This document shows, piece after piece, positions 9,223 to 19,907 of a stretch of 40,071 bases of DNA. Both the position numbers and the translations under genes were made by a program. Every line of letters begins with the position of its first letter. The first letter of the stretch is position 1. The DNA lies in assembly GCA_021775005.1 (NCBI GenBank), contig JAJFIK010000016.1:1-40071 (forward strand). Direction: 5' to 3'. The DNA is from Rhodospirillales bacterium. Lineage in GTDB: Bacteria > Pseudomonadota > Alphaproteobacteria > JAJFIK01. Below the pieces are notes generated by a model. It ran no database searches and was not told the origin of the DNA. It worked only from the letters and a program-made list of their open reading frames with translations.

Positions 9223-10538
9223 CCTTTGCGCTCGCCAAGCGAGACATATCTGCGCTCTGTGGGGCCGGTATAGAGCTGGCGCGGGCGCCCAATCTTTTGT
9301 TTGGGGTCATCGATCATCTCTGACCACTGGGCGATCCATCCCACCGTGCGCGAAAGCGCAAACAGCACCGTGAACATGGTCGTGGGGAAGCCTAACGCGC
9401 GCATGGTGATGCCGGAATAGAAATCCACATTGGGATAGAGCTTCTTCTCAATGAAGTAGGGATCTTCCAGCGCAATGCGTTCAAGTTCCCTGGCCACGTG
9501 AAGCAGCGGATCATCATCAATGCCAAGCTCGTCCAGCACTTCGTGGGCGGTTGCTTGCATAACTTTGGCGCGCGGGTCGTAGTTCTTATAGACCCGGTGA
9601 CCAAAGCCCATCAGGCGGAACGGATCGTCTTTGTCTTTGGCTCTCGCGATAAATTCTGGAATGCGATCGACAGTGCCGATTTCTGAAAGCATATTCAGCG
9701 CCGCTTCATTGGCGCCGCCATGGGCAGGACCCCAAAGGCAGGCAATGCCCGCCGCAATACATGCAAACGGGTTGGCACCAGATGATCCCGCCAAGCGCAC
9801 CGTAGAAGTAGATGCGTTTTGCTCATGGTCGGCTTGCAAGATCAACAATCGATCCATGGCACGTGCCAGAACGGGGTTCACTTTGAAATCTTCCGCTGGC
9901 ACGGCAAAGCACATGCGCAGGAAGTTTTCCGCATAGCCAAGGTCATTGCGCGGATACACAAATGGCTGGCCAATGGAATACTTGAAGGCCATGGCGGCAA
10001 GCGTCGGCATTTTTGCAATCATGCGATAGCTGGCGACCATGCGCTGGTGCGGGTCATTGATGTCCGTGCTGTCGTGATAGAAGGATGCAAGCGCGCCAAC
10101 AACACCAACCATAATGGACATGGGGTGCGCGTCGCGGCGGAAGCCGCGATAGAAGTTCTGAAGCTGCTCATGCACCATGGTGTGATAGGTGATGGCGTGT
10201 TCGAATTCCTTCATTTCGGTGGCATTGGGTAGATCGCCGTAGAGCAGCAAATAGGCGGTTTCCATGAAATTGCCTTGCTCCGCAATCTCATCGATTGGGT
10301 ATCCGCGATAGAGAAGAATGCCTTGGTCACCATCAATATAGGTGATGGAGGAATCGCAAGAGGCTGTGGAGGTAAAGCCAGGGTCATAGGTGAAAAGGCC
10401 GGTTTGCCTATAGAGCGCCCGGACGTCGATGACCTCGGGCCCGACGGTGCCCTTAAGGAGGGGAAGGTCGATGTCCTTGCCGCCGATATTGAGTTTTGCC
10501 GCCCCGGTGGTTTCGCCTGTTTTGAACTGGCTCGTCAT
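9219..10538 (-). CDS. gltA: Citrate synthase (type II, hexameric type)
   Basis: This enzyme condenses oxaloacetate and acetyl-CoA to citrate, the entry step of the TCA cycle. It has 439 residues, the length of the Gram-negative NADH-sensitive type. Catalytic-region signatures include the conserved [15 protein letters not shown] block and [15 protein letters not shown]. RSxxG-type CoA contacts lie towards the end ([15 protein letters not shown]). The N-terminal beta domain holds [25 protein letters not shown], typical of this type. GAGGACC lies 5-11 bases before the ATG. A promoter-like sequence is present about 80 bases upstream. It reads in the same direction as gltX and is convergent with lpxB. 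Confidence 0.97.
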   Translation of the reverse strand: MTSQFKTGETTGAAKLNIGGKDIDLPLLKGTVGPEVIDVRALYRQTGLFTYDPGFTSTASCDSSITYIDGDQGILLYRGYPIDEIAEQGNFMETAYLLLYGDLPNATEMKEFEHAITYHTMVHEQLQNFYRGFRRDAHPMSIMVGVVGALASFYHDSTDINDPHQRMVASYRMIAKMPTLAAMAFKYSIGQPFVYPRNDLGYAENFLRMCFAVPAEDFKVNPVLARAMDRLLILQADHEQNASTSTVRLAGSSGANPFACIAAGIACLWGPAHGGANEAALNMLSEIGTVDRIPEFIARAKDKDDPFRLMGFGHRVYKNYDPRAKVMQATAHEVLDELGIDDDPLLHVARELERIALEDPYFIEKKLYPNVDFYSGITMRALGFPTTMFTVLFALSRTVGWIAQWSEMIDDPKQKIGRPRQLYTGPTERRYVSLGERKG

Positions 10539-10618
10539 TGATGGTCCTCACTTTTTATTTGGGGCGGCGTGTCACCAATCTGACAATGTTGCCGATGCCG
10601 CGCCCTCTGCTTGGTCGC

Positions 10619-10648
10619 AGTATAGCCTATTATGCTGCACTGCGTCAT
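10619..10648 (-). promoter_or_regulatory. Candidate sigma-70-type promoter of gltA
   Basis: On the minus strand ATGACG (bases 10648-10643) and TATACT (10624-10619) are separated by 18 bases. Both match the vegetative consensus at 4-5 of 6 positions. Transcription would start near 10612, leaving a leader of about 75 bases before the gltA ATG. This lies in the 140-base gap after gltX, so gltA probably has its own promoter as well as any read-through. No transcript data are available here. Confidence 0.45.
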
Positions 10649-10678
10649 CAACCAGAAGGCGCTGAATGTGGCGGTAAC

Positions 10679-12169
10679 CTAGTCTGACTTAGCCTGATCG
10701 GCCAAACGCGCCAGGGATTCTGCCCGTCCCAGGCAGTATAGCACGTCAAATAATCCCGGGGATTGCATTCTTCCCGCGACAGATGCCCGCAGAGGTTGTG
10801 CCACTTTGCCAAATCCGAGGTCTTCTGCCTCTGCGAAGCTGCGAATTTGGGCCTCAATGGCCTCTGTCGTCCAAGCCGCGTCATTGGAAAGCGCGTCCCC
10901 GAGCGCTTCGTGCAAGCGGCCAAGAAGGCTGCGGTTGTCGTCGTTGAGAAGTTTCAGGGCTTTGGGCTCAATGGGAATGGGGCGGTCCACGAATGCAAAA
11001 GCCGCATCCTTGATCATCTCAAGCACTGTGGGAGAGCGCTCCTTCAGCACCGGCACGAGAGACAGGAACCGCTGCTCATGTGCGCGCAATGATTTGAGGC
11101 CAGCATCCGCGTTGGCTCCGTCGCCAAACGACCCCGGATCGAGCCCAAGTTTGCCCACCAGATATGTCATCTCCGCCAGTAACATTTTGTCGTCGGCAGC
11201 TTTCAGATAATGCCGATTAACGGATTCAAGCTTGGCATAATCAAACCGCGCCGCGGCTTTGTTGACGCGGTCCAGGTCAAAGCTGCGTGCAGCATCTTTG
11301 CGGCTGATGATTTCCTCATCCCCTGATGACCACCCAAGGCGCACCAAGTAATTGAACATGGCATCTGAGAGGATGCCCATGTCGCGGAAGTCAGCCACTG
11401 CCACCGCGCCGTGGCGCTTGGAAAGCTTGGCCCCGTCCGGTCCGTGGATCAGCGGCAGGTGCGCATATTCCGGCGCGTCCCACCCGAGCGCCTTATAGAT
11501 TTGGTTCTGGCGCCCCGCATTTATCAGGTGATCGTCGCCGCGGATGACATGCGTGACGCCCATGTCATGGTCGTCCACCACAACGGCGAGCATATAGGTT
11601 GGCGTACCATCGCTCCTGAGCAGCACGAGATCATCAAGCACATCATTGCGAAACTCAACGCGGCCCTGCACATGATCATTGATCACTGTGACGCCATCTT
11701 GCTCTGCTTTCAGGCGCACCACGAAGGGGGCGTTGCCTTGCTCAGGTCCCGGTGCGCGATCACGCCAACGCCCGTCATAGCGGGGCGAGCGACCTTCGGT
11801 CCGCGCCGCATTGCGCATCTTATCAAGCTCCTCCGGTGTGGCAAAGCACTTATAGGCATTGCCGCTGTCCAGCATCTCTTGCGCGACCGCTGCATGGCGC
11901 GTGACATTTTTCGATTGAAACACAGTCTCGTCGCGGGGCCAGACATCCGCGCCCATGAGCCAGCCAAGGCCCTCAAAAATCTTGTCGATGGCATCGTCGG
12001 TGGAGCGGGCTTTGTCGGTATCCTCAACCCGCAGCTTGCAAACCCCGCCATTGGCCTTGGCATAGAGGTAGCTGAAAAGCGCGGTTCGGGCGTTGCCCAC
12101 ATGCAGGTATCCGGTGGGCGAGGGCGCAAAGCGCGTGACAATGGGTTTTGCAGGCGGCTTTTGTGTCAT
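10679..12169 (-). CDS. gltX: Glutamyl-tRNA synthetase
   Basis: This class I aminoacyl-tRNA synthetase loads glutamate on tRNA in the cytosol. It has 496 residues. The HIGH-type motif is HVGN at residues 23-26 in APSPTGYLHVGNARTAL. The KMSKS-type motif is KLSKR in GAKLSKRHGAVAV. The C-terminal anticodon-binding helical domain is complete. Alphaproteobacteria often carry two gltX copies, one of which may charge tRNA-Gln for the GatCAB route; which one this is cannot be told from the window alone. It is divergent from comEC, with 70 bases between the starts. Confidence 0.96.
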   Translation of the reverse strand: MTQKPPAKPIVTRFAPSPTGYLHVGNARTALFSYLYAKANGGVCKLRVEDTDKARSTDDAIDKIFEGLGWLMGADVWPRDETVFQSKNVTRHAAVAQEMLDSGNAYKCFATPEELDKMRNAARTEGRSPRYDGRWRDRAPGPEQGNAPFVVRLKAEQDGVTVINDHVQGRVEFRNDVLDDLVLLRSDGTPTYMLAVVVDDHDMGVTHVIRGDDHLINAGRQNQIYKALGWDAPEYAHLPLIHGPDGAKLSKRHGAVAVADFRDMGILSDAMFNYLVRLGWSSGDEEIISRKDAARSFDLDRVNKAAARFDYAKLESVNRHYLKAADDKMLLAEMTYLVGKLGLDPGSFGDGANADAGLKSLRAHEQRFLSLVPVLKERSPTVLEMIKDAAFAFVDRPIPIEPKALKLLNDDNRSLLGRLHEALGDALSNDAAWTTEAIEAQIRSFAEAEDLGFGKVAQPLRASVAGRMQSPGLFDVLYCLGRAESLARLADQAKSD

Positions 12170-12239
12170 ATTCGGCCTTGGAGGTTAGATTTGTGGGCAG
12201 TTCTACACAAAGACCACGCCAGGCAACAGGGGGGCGGCC

Positions 12240-14384
12240 ATGATCGGGGCCCGCGCACAAAGCGCGCTCAACCGTGCCATGGCCTTGGCCCGATCTGGAG
12301 CGGTCCAAATAGCTGCGACCCTCATGGCCGAGCGCGGACGCTGGGCGTTATGGATGCCGGTGGCTCTGGGTGCAGGGGCAGCGCTCTATTTGGAATTGCC
12401 GTTTGTTGTGCCGCAATGGTCGCTCCTGGTCATTGCCAGTTGCGCCGGCCTTGGCCTTGTGTGGCGCCCGGCGCCATTTGTTACAGTTCTCTCCGCAGCC
12501 ATGTTTCTCATAGTCGGGGGGGCCTTGCTGGGTGACCTGCGCGTGCGCTCCGTGGCCGCCCCCATGATCAGCAGTGAGGTCGGCCCCAGTTGGATTACGG
12601 GGCGCGTCTTGCGCATTGAACTCAACGAAGACGGCGCGCGGCGGATGACCGTTGCGCCGCATGGGATCGAAGACCTTGGCGCGCAAGAGCTACCGGCGAA
12701 AGTACGCCTGACCGTTCGCACCAGCGGCGGCGAAGAGCTCCAACCCGGCGATGGCATTCGCATTCGCGGTGTCTTGCTGCCGCCGTCGGGTCCGGCCATG
12801 CCGGGGGCGTTTGACTTTGCCCGCCGCGCATATTTCCAGCGTCTCGGTGCGGTGGGCTATGCCATTAGCGCGCCAGAAGAAATCGATATCTCCCCCGGCG
12901 GCATCGCTGCACAACTCACCACCACGATCGGCAACTGGCGTTTTGATTTGGCCGCGCGCATTCGAAACGCCCTGCCGGGCTCGCGCGGGGGTATTGCGGC
13001 GGCGCTGCTCACGGGGGATCGCAGCGGCATTGCCGATGACGATATTGTCGCCATGCGCGGCGCGGGGTTGGCGCATCTATTGGCGATCTCTGGCCTTCAC
13101 ATGATGTTGGTGGGTGGGTTGTTGTTTTTGGCCGCGCGCACGCTTCTTGCCTTGCATGAACGCTGGGCGCTGACCAAACCGATCAAGAAATGGGCGGCGG
13201 TGTTTGCCCTCTCCGGCTCATTTTTCTATTTGCTGCTCTCTGGTGGTGCGATTTCAACCCAGCGCGCCTTTGTTATGATTGCCATTGTGTTTCTTGCCAT
13301 CTTGGTGGATCGCCCCGCGCTCACCTTGCGCAACGTGGCCATCGCCGCCTTGATCGTTATGCTGCTCGCGCCGGAAGCGGTGCTGCAGGTCAGTTTCCAA
13401 ATGTCGTTTGCCGCGGTGATTGCGCTTATCGCCATGAGCGAACATTTCGGGCCCAAGTTCGCGGAATGGCGCGGGGGTGTGTTCGGCACGTGGCCCGGGC
13501 GCGTGGCGGCCTATGGCGGCGGCATGGCGCTCTCAAGCCTCATTGCGGGCATGACCATCGCCCCGTTCGCCGCCTATCACTTCAATCGCTTTTCCAACTT
13601 CGAGGTTTTTGCCAACCTCATAGCCATGCCGCTGATGGGGTTCTGGGTCATGCCGTGGGGCATCTTGGCGGTGCTGCTGATGCCACTGGGGCTGGAGCAA
13701 TTGGCGCTGGTCCCCATGGGGTGGGGCATCGACGGCATCCTGTGGGCCGCCCACGGGGTCTCAAGCTGGCCGGGGGCGGTGAGTGCGGCGCGAGCCGCGC
13801 CTGCGTGGGCGCTGCCGGTAATAGCTCTGGGCGGGCTTTGGTTGGCGATCTGGCAACGGCAATGGCGCTGGGGTGGGCTAGGGCTCATCGCTGTGGGGCT
13901 TTTGGCGTTTCGTATGGGCGCGCTGCCGGATCTCATTGTGGATGCTGAAGGCGATGCGCTGGCGCTGCGGGGGACAGATGGCACGTTAGCGCTGATGAAC
14001 CCGCGCCGAGCGCAATTTGAGCAGGAGATTTGGCTCCGCCGCGATGGCGACGCCCGTGATCTCGGTGACGCACGCGGCGAATTTGCCTGTGACGGTGTCG
14101 GCTGCGTCGGGCATTTGGCGTCAGGCGAGATTGTGACCTATGCCACCCATGAGCGCGGGCTGATCGACGATTGCCAAAGCGCAGACATTTTAGTCACCGC
14201 CATGCCGGTGCTTATCGCCTGCGCGGGTCCGCGCTTGGTGATTGATTACTACGCCCTGCGCGACGGCGGTGCCCATGCGCTTTATCGGCGCCAGGGAGAA
14301 TGGCATTTGCGCATTGCGGAAGACGGGCGACGCGGGCGACCATGGTCTGAGGCCGCACGCCGACCCAACGAGCAAAGTGATTAG
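12240..14384 (+). CDS. comEC: ComEC/Rec2 family competence-type membrane protein
   Basis: This polytopic inner-membrane protein belongs to the family that passes single-stranded DNA into the cytosol during transformation. It has 714 residues. After the first membrane helices comes the OB-like DUF4131 region (about 100-220, [18 protein letters not shown] and onwards). The competence domain follows with its hallmark [15 protein letters not shown] and many helices to about residue 560. The C-terminal part lacks the DxGQGDA metallo-beta-lactamase core of Bacillus ComEC, but keeps a short tail ending in GRPW as in many alphaproteobacterial versions. A run of G (AGGGGGG) serves as ribosome site. 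The stop overlaps the convergent lexA stop by four bases. Confidence 0.93.
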   Translation: MIGARAQSALNRAMALARSGAVQIAATLMAERGRWALWMPVALGAGAALYLELPFVVPQWSLLVIASCAGLGLVWRPAPFVTVLSAAMFLIVGGALLGDLRVRSVAAPMISSEVGPSWITGRVLRIELNEDGARRMTVAPHGIEDLGAQELPAKVRLTVRTSGGEELQPGDGIRIRGVLLPPSGPAMPGAFDFARRAYFQRLGAVGYAISAPEEIDISPGGIAAQLTTTIGNWRFDLAARIRNALPGSRGGIAAALLTGDRSGIADDDIVAMRGAGLAHLLAISGLHMMLVGGLLFLAARTLLALHERWALTKPIKKWAAVFALSGSFFYLLLSGGAISTQRAFVMIAIVFLAILVDRPALTLRNVAIAALIVMLLAPEAVLQVSFQMSFAAVIALIAMSEHFGPKFAEWRGGVFGTWPGRVAAYGGGMALSSLIAGMTIAPFAAYHFNRFSNFEVFANLIAMPLMGFWVMPWGILAVLLMPLGLEQLALVPMGWGIDGILWAAHGVSSWPGAVSAARAAPAWALPVIALGGLWLAIWQRQWRWGGLGLIAVGLLAFRMGALPDLIVDAEGDALALRGTDGTLALMNPRRAQFEQEIWLRRDGDARDLGDARGEFACDGVGCVGHLASGEIVTYATHERGLIDDCQSADILVTAMPVLIACAGPRLVIDYYALRDGGAHALYRRQGEWHLRIAEDGRRGRPWSEAARRPNEQSD

Positions 14385-15058
14385 TAGCGCCGCATCAAGC
14401 TCACAAGCTTGCCCTGCACCTTGACGCGATTGGCACCATAGATGCGCGTTTCATAGGCATCGTTTTCCGCCTCAAGCGCAATAGTGTCACCACGTTTGCG
14501 CAGGCGCTTCAATGTTGCTTCTTCATCATCCACCAGCGCCACCACAATATCGCCGGACTCGGCCGTATCCGCATGCTGGATAATAACGATGTCACCATCA
14601 TTGATGCCCACATTGATCATGGAATCGCCCTTCACCTCGAGCGCATAGTGCGTGCCCCCGGCCATGAGGTCCCCGGGCACGTCGACGTGTTCGCCTTCTT
14701 CTTGCAGTGCCGTTATGGGCGTCCCTGCCGCGATGCGGCCAACTAAAGGGACGGCGGTGGGGGCAAGCCTGCGCCCATCGCCCTCAATAACTGAAGGCGT
14801 AAACCCGGCAGCCTTGCGAAGGGGTGGCGCTGAAGGAATCACGTCGCCAGGCATTTTCACCACTTCCAGGGCGCGGGCGCGGTGGGCGATGCGGCGGATG
14901 AAGCCGCGCTCTTCGAGGGCCTTAATGAGCCTGTGAATACCAGACTTGGACTTGAGGTCGAGGGCATCCTTCATTTCGTCAAACGAAGGCGAGACGCCGT
15001 TTTTATCGATGCAGCTGTGAATATAAAGCAGGAGGTCGTGCTGTTTCTTGGTCAGCAT
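14381..15058 (-). CDS. lexA: LexA SOS repressor (self-cleaving)
   Basis: This is the transcription repressor of the DNA-damage (SOS) regulon. It represses until RecA filaments trigger its own cleavage. It has 225 residues from the ATG at 15058. The frame is open 30 codons further, but GAGGGACCC before 15058 and the family N-terminus [12 protein letters not shown] fix this start. The N-terminal winged helix covers 1-65 ([23 protein letters not shown]). The cleavage site is A111-G112 in VGRIAAGTP. The catalytic pair is S146 (KGDSM) and K184 (ATLKR). It is probably autoregulated through the box at 15154-15168. It is the last gene of the trp-moa-lexA direction of reading, with its own promoter. 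Confidence 0.97.
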   Translation of the reverse strand: MLTKKQHDLLLYIHSCIDKNGVSPSFDEMKDALDLKSKSGIHRLIKALEERGFIRRIAHRARALEVVKMPGDVIPSAPPLRKAAGFTPSVIEGDGRRLAPTAVPLVGRIAAGTPITALQEEGEHVDVPGDLMAGGTHYALEVKGDSMINVGINDGDIVIIQHADTAESGDIVVALVDDEEATLKRLRKRGDTIALEAENDAYETRIYGANRVKVQGKLVSLMRRY

Positions 15059-15153
15059 GGGTCCCTCGTCAGTTTGGGCCGCGCGCAAATTGAGGGGCTG
15101 CGGCTGGAGGATCAGGCGGGTCGCTCGGAAAGAACAAACCCCAAACATCTAAT

Positions 15154-15182
15154 GTTCTAGTTTAGTTCTTTTTGCCGGTCAA
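15154..15182 (-). promoter_or_regulatory. lexA promoter with overlapping LexA (SOS) box
   Basis: A perfect alphaproteobacterial SOS box GTTC-N7-GTTC (GTTCTAGTTTAGTTC) lies at 15154-15168; on the minus strand it reads GAAC-N7-GAAC. In the same strand TTGACC (15182-15177) and TAGAAC (15159-15154) are 17 bases apart and make a good -35/-10 pair. The box therefore covers the -10 and the inner half of the spacer, so bound LexA would block RNA polymerase. The lexA ATG is 96 bases downstream. Confidence 0.85.
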
Positions 15183-15204
15183 CCTTTCCGGCCCCGAAAT
15201 GGGC

Positions 15205-16410
15205 CTAGTCCAACGGCAAGTAGGGGAGCGCCGCGCCAGGAACGGCCTCAGGGGCGTTGGGGGGCCGAATGATGAGGCAATCTGCGGACGCCAGCGCCGC
15301 CAGCGCTGAGCTGTCCTGCTTAGCAACGGGTTGCAATGATGCCTGCCCATCGATCTCCTTTAGCTCCGCGCGAATGTATTCCTGCCGTCGCGTGGTCGCG
15401 GGAAGGGCATGGGCAATCACTCCGATTCGTGCGTGCGGCAGCGGATCCGGCGCGCCTTGAAGGGCAGCGATGGCCGGACGCAAAAACAGCTCCGCGCCCA
15501 CCATGGCCGATACCGGATTGCCGGGCAGGCCGATGATGCTCGCTTGGCCAACTTTGCCCACCATAAGCGGCTTGCCCGGTTTCATGGCGATGCGCCAAAA
15601 ATCGATGCTGCCCCCGGCGTGAAAAATTGCGTCCTGCACATGGTCGTGCGTACCCACAGACGCCCCGCCAATAGTGACTATAAGATCGGCGTTCTTCGCC
15701 CCTTCGATGGCTTTGGCGAGCGCGCCAAGATCATCAGGGATCAACCCCGCATCAAGGGGCTCACCGCCCCAGCGCCGCACCATGGCGCTTAGGCCGATGG
15801 CGTTGACGGCAATAATCTGACCCGGGCCGGGTTCCGTTCCCGGCGGCACCAATTCGTCGCCATTGGAAATGATCGCCACCCGTGGGCGCGCATGCACCGG
15901 CAGACGCGCGTGGTTCATGGCCGCTGCCAGGGCTATATGACGGGGGCGGAGCTGTTGCCCCGCATGAAGCAAGGTATCGCCCTTGCGGAAATCAAGGCCC
16001 GCCTTGCGAATGTGCTGCCCAAGATCGGGAGTTTTATTAATAGTGACCGAGCTTAAATCATCCGGGTACGTAGTATTTTCCTGAATAACGATGGCATCGG
16101 TGCCTGCAGGGATGGGGCTCCCGGTATAGAGCCGGGCGGCGTCACCAGCGCCAAGGGCTTTAGTGGGCATTTTGCCCGCTGGTATTTCTTCAATCACTTT
16201 CAAAGTTGACGGAACACTGGCGCAATCAGCGGCGCGCACGGCAAACCCGTCCATGGCTGAGCCATCAAAGGGCGGTTGGGTGCGCTTTGCGCTTAAATCT
16301 TCAGAGAGATAGCGCTGGTCCGCCTCAATAAGCGCAACAGTTTCATGGGGTGTGGGGGTGAGGGCCTTCAGCAAGCGCGCTTGCGCCTCAGCAACGGGCA
16401 GCAAGCTCAT
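15205..16410 (-). CDS. moeA: Molybdopterin molybdenumtransferase MoeA
   Basis: This enzyme inserts molybdate into adenylylated molybdopterin, the last step of molybdenum cofactor synthesis in the cytosol. It has 401 residues, the normal length. The N-terminal [14 protein letters not shown] is the MoeA signature. The central MPT-binding-like domain carries [13 protein letters not shown]-type residues (here [11 protein letters not shown]), [14 protein letters not shown] and the [13 protein letters not shown] loop. PGKPLMVG and [10 protein letters not shown] follow, and then the C-terminal beta domain. It overlaps the moaC stop by four bases. moaC-moeA placed after the trp genes is a well-known alphaproteobacterial arrangement. 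Confidence 0.96.
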   Translation of the reverse strand: MSLLPVAEAQARLLKALTPTPHETVALIEADQRYLSEDLSAKRTQPPFDGSAMDGFAVRAADCASVPSTLKVIEEIPAGKMPTKALGAGDAARLYTGSPIPAGTDAIVIQENTTYPDDLSSVTINKTPDLGQHIRKAGLDFRKGDTLLHAGQQLRPRHIALAAAMNHARLPVHARPRVAIISNGDELVPPGTEPGPGQIIAVNAIGLSAMVRRWGGEPLDAGLIPDDLGALAKAIEGAKNADLIVTIGGASVGTHDHVQDAIFHAGGSIDFWRIAMKPGKPLMVGKVGQASIIGLPGNPVSAMVGAELFLRPAIAALQGAPDPLPHARIGVIAHALPATTRRQEYIRAELKEIDGQASLQPVAKQDSSALAALASADCLIIRPPNAPEAVPGAALPYLPLD

Positions 16411-16886
16411 ATGTTTCTCTCGTAAGTGCCGGATTTGCCGCCGGTCTTTTTAAGCAAACGCACGGCTTCGATGGTCATGGATTTGTCCACCGCCTTCAGC
16501 ATGTCGTAGATCGTCAACGCTGCCACACTAACTGCTGTCAGGGCCTCCATCTCAACGCCGGTCCTGCCGGTAAGCGAAACCGTTGCGCGGATGTCGATGG
16601 CAAAGGCTGTATCATCCAGGTCGAACCCCACGTCCACCTTGGCAATATCAAGGGGATGGCAAAGGGGGATGAGGTCCGGCGTTTTCTTCGCCGCCATAAT
16701 GCCCGCCAGCCGCGCGACGCCGAGCACATCGCCTTTCTTGGCGGTGCCGCCCTTCACATGGGCAAAGGCTTCAGGCGAAACCAAAATGCGCGCGCCGGCA
16801 ATGGCTTCGCGTTTGGTCTCGGCTTTGCCGCCCACATCCACCATGTGGGCCGCGCCGTCTTTGTCGAAATGGCTGAGCTTGCTCAT
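16407..16886 (-). CDS. moaC: Cyclic pyranopterin monophosphate synthase MoaC
   Basis: This enzyme works with MoaA to turn the GTP-derived 3',8-cyclo intermediate into cyclic pyranopterin monophosphate, the first stage of molybdenum cofactor synthesis. It has 159 residues. [16 protein letters not shown] at the N-terminus, [19 protein letters not shown] in the middle and [23 protein letters not shown] towards the end are the conserved active-site segments. These are followed by the Lys-rich loop. The start lies two bases after the trpC stop; the stop overlaps moeA. Confidence 0.97.
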   Translation of the reverse strand: MSKLSHFDKDGAAHMVDVGGKAETKREAIAGARILVSPEAFAHVKGGTAKKGDVLGVARLAGIMAAKKTPDLIPLCHPLDIAKVDVGFDLDDTAFAIDIRATVSLTGRTGVEMEALTAVSVAALTIYDMLKAVDKSMTIEAVRLLKKTGGKSGTYERNI

Positions 16887-16888
16887 GA

Positions 16889-17677
16889 TTAGCCTTGTAG
16901 CAGGTTTCGTGTGGCCGCTTCCACATCTGCTTGCCGCATAAGGCTTTCCCCCACAAGAAACGTGTTGATGCCCACCGCAGCAAGGCGTTTGAGGTCGTCA
17001 TGGGTGCTGATGCCGCTTTCGCCGACCATGGTAATGCCTGCGGGAACCAACGATGCAAGGCGCTCGCTCACGTCAATCGATGTCTCAAAAGTGTTGAGGT
17101 CGCGGTTGTTGATGCCAACAAGCGGCGAGCGCAATTTCAAGGCACGTTCAAGCTCGGCCTCGTTGTGAACTTCAATCAGCGCATCCATGCCCCATGCCAA
17201 GGCTGCGTCTTCAAGCTCCTGCGCCTCGGCATCGCTCACCGCTGCCATGATGATCAAAATACAGTCCGCCCCCAACGCGCGAGACTCAGTCACTTGATAG
17301 CGCTCAAACATGAAGTCCTTGCGCAAAACCGGCAGCGATACAGCGGCGCGCGCTTCGGCGAGATATTCATCATCCCCTTGGAAGCTCGGCGTATCGGTCA
17401 ACACCGAAAGACATGCGGCCCCGCCAACCTCATAAGATTTCGCAAGGGCAGGAGGGTCGAATGCCTCGCGGATCAGGCCTTTAGACGGGCTGGCTTTTTT
17501 GATCTCTGCGATGAGCGCGAATTCCCCGCGGCTATGCATTGCTTTTAGCGCACCATGAAAGTCACGCACGGGAAGCGCTTTGCGCGCGGCTTCTTCCACC
17601 ATCTCGCGGGGCGCGCGCTTTTTGCGCTCGCTGATCTCGACGCGCTTATAGGCAGCAATGTCATCAAGGATGGTCAT
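16889..17677 (-). CDS. trpC: Indole-3-glycerol phosphate synthase
   Basis: This is the fourth step of tryptophan synthesis: ring closure of CdRP to indole-3-glycerol phosphate. It has 262 residues forming a single TIM barrel; the PRAI (TrpF) domain found fused in enterobacteria is absent. [13 protein letters not shown] carries the catalytic Lys, and [43 protein letters not shown] and [12 protein letters not shown] are all conserved. Its ATG overlaps the trpD stop by four bases. Confidence 0.97.
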   Translation of the reverse strand: MTILDDIAAYKRVEISERKKRAPREMVEEAARKALPVRDFHGALKAMHSRGEFALIAEIKKASPSKGLIREAFDPPALAKSYEVGGAACLSVLTDTPSFQGDDEYLAEARAAVSLPVLRKDFMFERYQVTESRALGADCILIIMAAVSDAEAQELEDAALAWGMDALIEVHNEAELERALKLRSPLVGINNRDLNTFETSIDVSERLASLVPAGITMVGESGISTHDDLKRLAAVGINTFLVGESLMRQADVEAATRNLLQG

Positions 17678-18705
17678 GAGGAAGAGGCAACTTCATTTGA
17701 GATGCGCACAAGATTGTCCAGTGCCGCTTTGGCGTTGCCGCTATCAAGCGCCATGGTGGCGTGATGCATGGCCTCGCGCAGACCGGTCGAGCGGCCGGCG
17801 ACCATGAACCCGGCCGCCGCGTTCAACAGCACAATATCGCGATAGGGGCCGGGGGCACCGTCGAGCACCGCGCGCAAAGCGGCGGCGTTCTCCTTTGCAT
17901 CGCCGCCCACAAGATCGCCCAGCTTGGCCACGGGCAATTCAACATCTTCCGGGCGCACAGTCATTTGCTTGATGGTGCCGTCGCGCCCTAAAACAGCGAC
18001 ATCGTTGGGGCCGGTTGTGGAGAGCTCATCAAGGCCGTCTGCGCCGTGAACAACCCAGGCGCTTTCCGTGCCAAGCCCGCGCAGCACCTCGGCCACCGGC
18101 ATGACCCATTTGCTGTCGAAGACCCCAAGCACTTGGCGTTTGACCCCGGCCGGGTTTGAAAGCGGCCCGAGCAAGTTAAAGATGGTGCGCAATTTCAACG
18201 ACTGCCGAATGGGCGCTACATGTTTCATGGCCCCATGATGGCGCGGCGCGAACAGGAACCCGATATGCGCCTCGGTGATGGCGCGCTCCATCAGCGGCAA
18301 TTCGGCCTCGATGTTGACTCCCAGCGCGCTGAGCACATCCGATGAGCCTGACTTGGAGGAAACCGAGCGATTGCCGTGCTTGGCGACGGGAATGCCGGCC
18401 CCCGCAAGTACAAAAGCAACGGCGGTGGAAATATTATAGGTGCCGCTGGCATCCCCGCCGGTGCCGCAAGTATCAACCGCATTGGCAGGGGCCTTCACGC
18501 GGAGCATACGCCCACGCATGGCTTTCGCGCCGCCGGTGATTTCCGCCACGGTCTCGCCGCGCACCCGCATGGCCATCACCAGGGCTGAGGCCTGGATCGG
18601 GTCAACCTCGCCAGACATAAGCGCGCCGATGGCGACTTCCGCGTCGGTCTCGTTTAGGCTGCCCCCATCAGCAAGGCGCGCCAGCAAGGGCTGTAGCTCG
18701 CTCAC
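17674..18705 (-). CDS. trpD: Anthranilate phosphoribosyltransferase
   Basis: This enzyme transfers phosphoribose from PRPP to anthranilate, the second step of the pathway. It has 343 residues. The PRPP-binding loop [15 protein letters not shown] and [21 protein letters not shown] are textbook family motifs; the second half has the [18 protein letters not shown] segment. The start is GTG (bases 18705-18703), overlapping the trpG TGA as GTGA. Unlike in E. coli, it is a separate gene from the glutamine amidotransferase. Confidence 0.97.
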   Translation of the reverse strand: MSELQPLLARLADGGSLNETDAEVAIGALMSGEVDPIQASALVMAMRVRGETVAEITGGAKAMRGRMLRVKAPANAVDTCGTGGDASGTYNISTAVAFVLAGAGIPVAKHGNRSVSSKSGSSDVLSALGVNIEAELPLMERAITEAHIGFLFAPRHHGAMKHVAPIRQSLKLRTIFNLLGPLSNPAGVKRQVLGVFDSKWVMPVAEVLRGLGTESAWVVHGADGLDELSTTGPNDVAVLGRDGTIKQMTVRPEDVELPVAKLGDLVGGDAKENAAALRAVLDGAPGPYRDIVLLNAAAGFMVAGRSTGLREAMHHATMALDSGNAKAALDNLVRISNEVASSS

Positions 18706-19280
18706 GAACCTGCCTCAGTGATGCTCAAAAAATTCTTCAGCAAGTCATGGCCGTGTTTGGTGGCGATGCTTTCAGGATGAAACTGCACCCCGTGAATGGG
18801 TTTGGACTTATGCTCAATGCCCATGATGAGGCCGTCGTCGGTTTCCGCCGTGACGTCAAACACGTCCGGCAAGCTGTCGCGCTCCACAATAAGGCTGTGA
18901 TAGCGCGTGGCTTCATAAGCGTCGGGAATGCCCGCAAACACGCCGCGCGCTTGGTGGTGAATTTGGCTTACTTTGCCGTGCATGCATTCAGGCGCGCGGA
19001 TCACCTTGCCGCCATAGGCCTGACCGATGGCCTGATGCCCCAGGCACACCCCCAGCAGTGGAATGTCGCCGTCGGTCGCGGCGATAAGATCAAGGCAAAT
19101 GCCCGCTTTATCTGGATCGCACGGCCCCGGCGAGATGACGATGCCCCGGGGGGCTTTGGCTATCACCTCCGCGGGGGTGATCTGATCATTGCGGTGGACC
19201 TCAACCTCCGCCCCCAACTCCCCCAGATAGTGGACGAGATTGTAGGTAAAGCTGTCGTAGTTATCGATCAGAAGGATCAT
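18702..19280 (-). CDS. trpG: Anthranilate synthase component II (glutamine amidotransferase)
   Basis: This subunit releases ammonia from glutamine for TrpE. It has 192 residues, a class I GATase domain only. The catalytic Cys is C79 in LLGVCLGHQAIGQAYGG; the His-Glu pair is in GVQFHPESIATKHG. The N-terminal LLIDNYDSFTYNLVHYLGELGAEV is diagnostic. It is the first gene of trpGDC-moaC-moeA. Its upstream 117 bases are shared with a divergent lipoprotein gene and show no strong ribosome site or consensus promoter, although one must exist because trpE is not directly upstream here. Confidence 0.97.
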   Translation of the reverse strand: MILLIDNYDSFTYNLVHYLGELGAEVEVHRNDQITPAEVIAKAPRGIVISPGPCDPDKAGICLDLIAATDGDIPLLGVCLGHQAIGQAYGGKVIRAPECMHGKVSQIHHQARGVFAGIPDAYEATRYHSLIVERDSLPDVFDVTAETDDGLIMGIEHKSKPIHGVQFHPESIATKHGHDLLKNFLSITEAGS

Positions 19281-19397
19281 GGCTTTGGCCCAGAGTCAGT
19301 GTGCGGCGCAAACTAGCACGATGGGCGGGGATGACCAGCGCCTGTTTGGCGGCACGGTTTACGGCTGCTAAGGTGGGGTGCGAAGGAGGCACGAGAG

Positions 19398-19907
19398 ATG
19401 GCGATGAGTAAGGCGTACGCGCCTATAATAGCGGCTTGCATTTGCGTGGCGCTCGCCGGATGCAGTGCTGAGCAATCGGATGCGCCTTATCTTGGAAATC
19501 TTGAGCGGGCCTGCGCCGATGATGATGTGGTTTCATGCGAAGAACTTGCGTTGCTCTATCTCAATGGCGACGCGAGGGGCCAAGCAAGATCACCTGCCTA
19601 TGATCTTGCGCAATTTTTCTGCACTCAAGGCATACGCCGGGCCTGTGCCGCATCAGATATTGAGCTTGTGAGCAATGACGGCGTGGTCCAAGGCGATAGC
19701 GAAACTATTTTGGCCGGGTATTATTTTCGCCGCGCCTGCGGGATGGACAGCGCGCAAAGCTGTTTTGACTATGCGCGGCTGCTTAGGAATGCAGTGACTG
19801 AAGACGCGCGGGCTGAGCGTGTGGCATACGCCGCGCGCGCCTGCGCCCTGGGGCTTGCGGAAGCCTGCCTAAGTTTTGATGAAGAAGAGCAAGCTTCGCC
19901 CGATTAA
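19398..19907 (+). CDS. Cys-rich Sel1-like (Hcp-type) repeat lipoprotein
   Basis: A 169-residue protein with a clear lipoprotein signal (ALAGC, lipidated Cys at residue 22), so it is probably anchored in the outer membrane and faces the periplasm. The mature part holds about three degenerate alpha-hairpin repeats of the ACxxDDxxSCxxLAxLY kind. Cysteines are spaced in pairs (ACADDDVVSC, FCTQGIRRAC, ACGMDSAQSC, ACALGLAEAC), as in the Helicobacter cysteine-rich Sel1-like proteins. Such proteins are protein-binding scaffolds; the partner here is unknown. GGAGG is 8 bases before the ATG. It lies opposite to the trp genes on both sides and overlaps the convergent neighbour by four bases. Confidence 0.8.
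   Translation: MAMSKAYAPIIAACICVALAGCSAEQSDAPYLGNLERACADDDVVSCEELALLYLNGDARGQARSPAYDLAQFFCTQGIRRACAASDIELVSNDGVVQGDSETILAGYYFRRACGMDSAQSCFDYARLLRNAVTEDARAERVAYAARACALGLAEACLSFDEEEQASPD

Noticed and set aside
11411-12535. A 374-codon open frame on + opposite gltX
   Set aside because: It lies wholly over gltX and the comEC start, and its residues show no family motif; it is a codon-bias shadow of the GC-rich reverse gene.
13190-13948. A 252-codon + frame inside comEC
   Set aside because: It overlaps the conserved membrane domain of comEC in another frame and is His/Arg/Cys-rich, typical of an out-of-frame translation.
15190-15205. Small hairpin GGCCC-N6-GGGCC at the moeA stop as a terminator
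   Set aside because: Only five pairs and no T-run on the minus strand after it; not enough for a terminator call.
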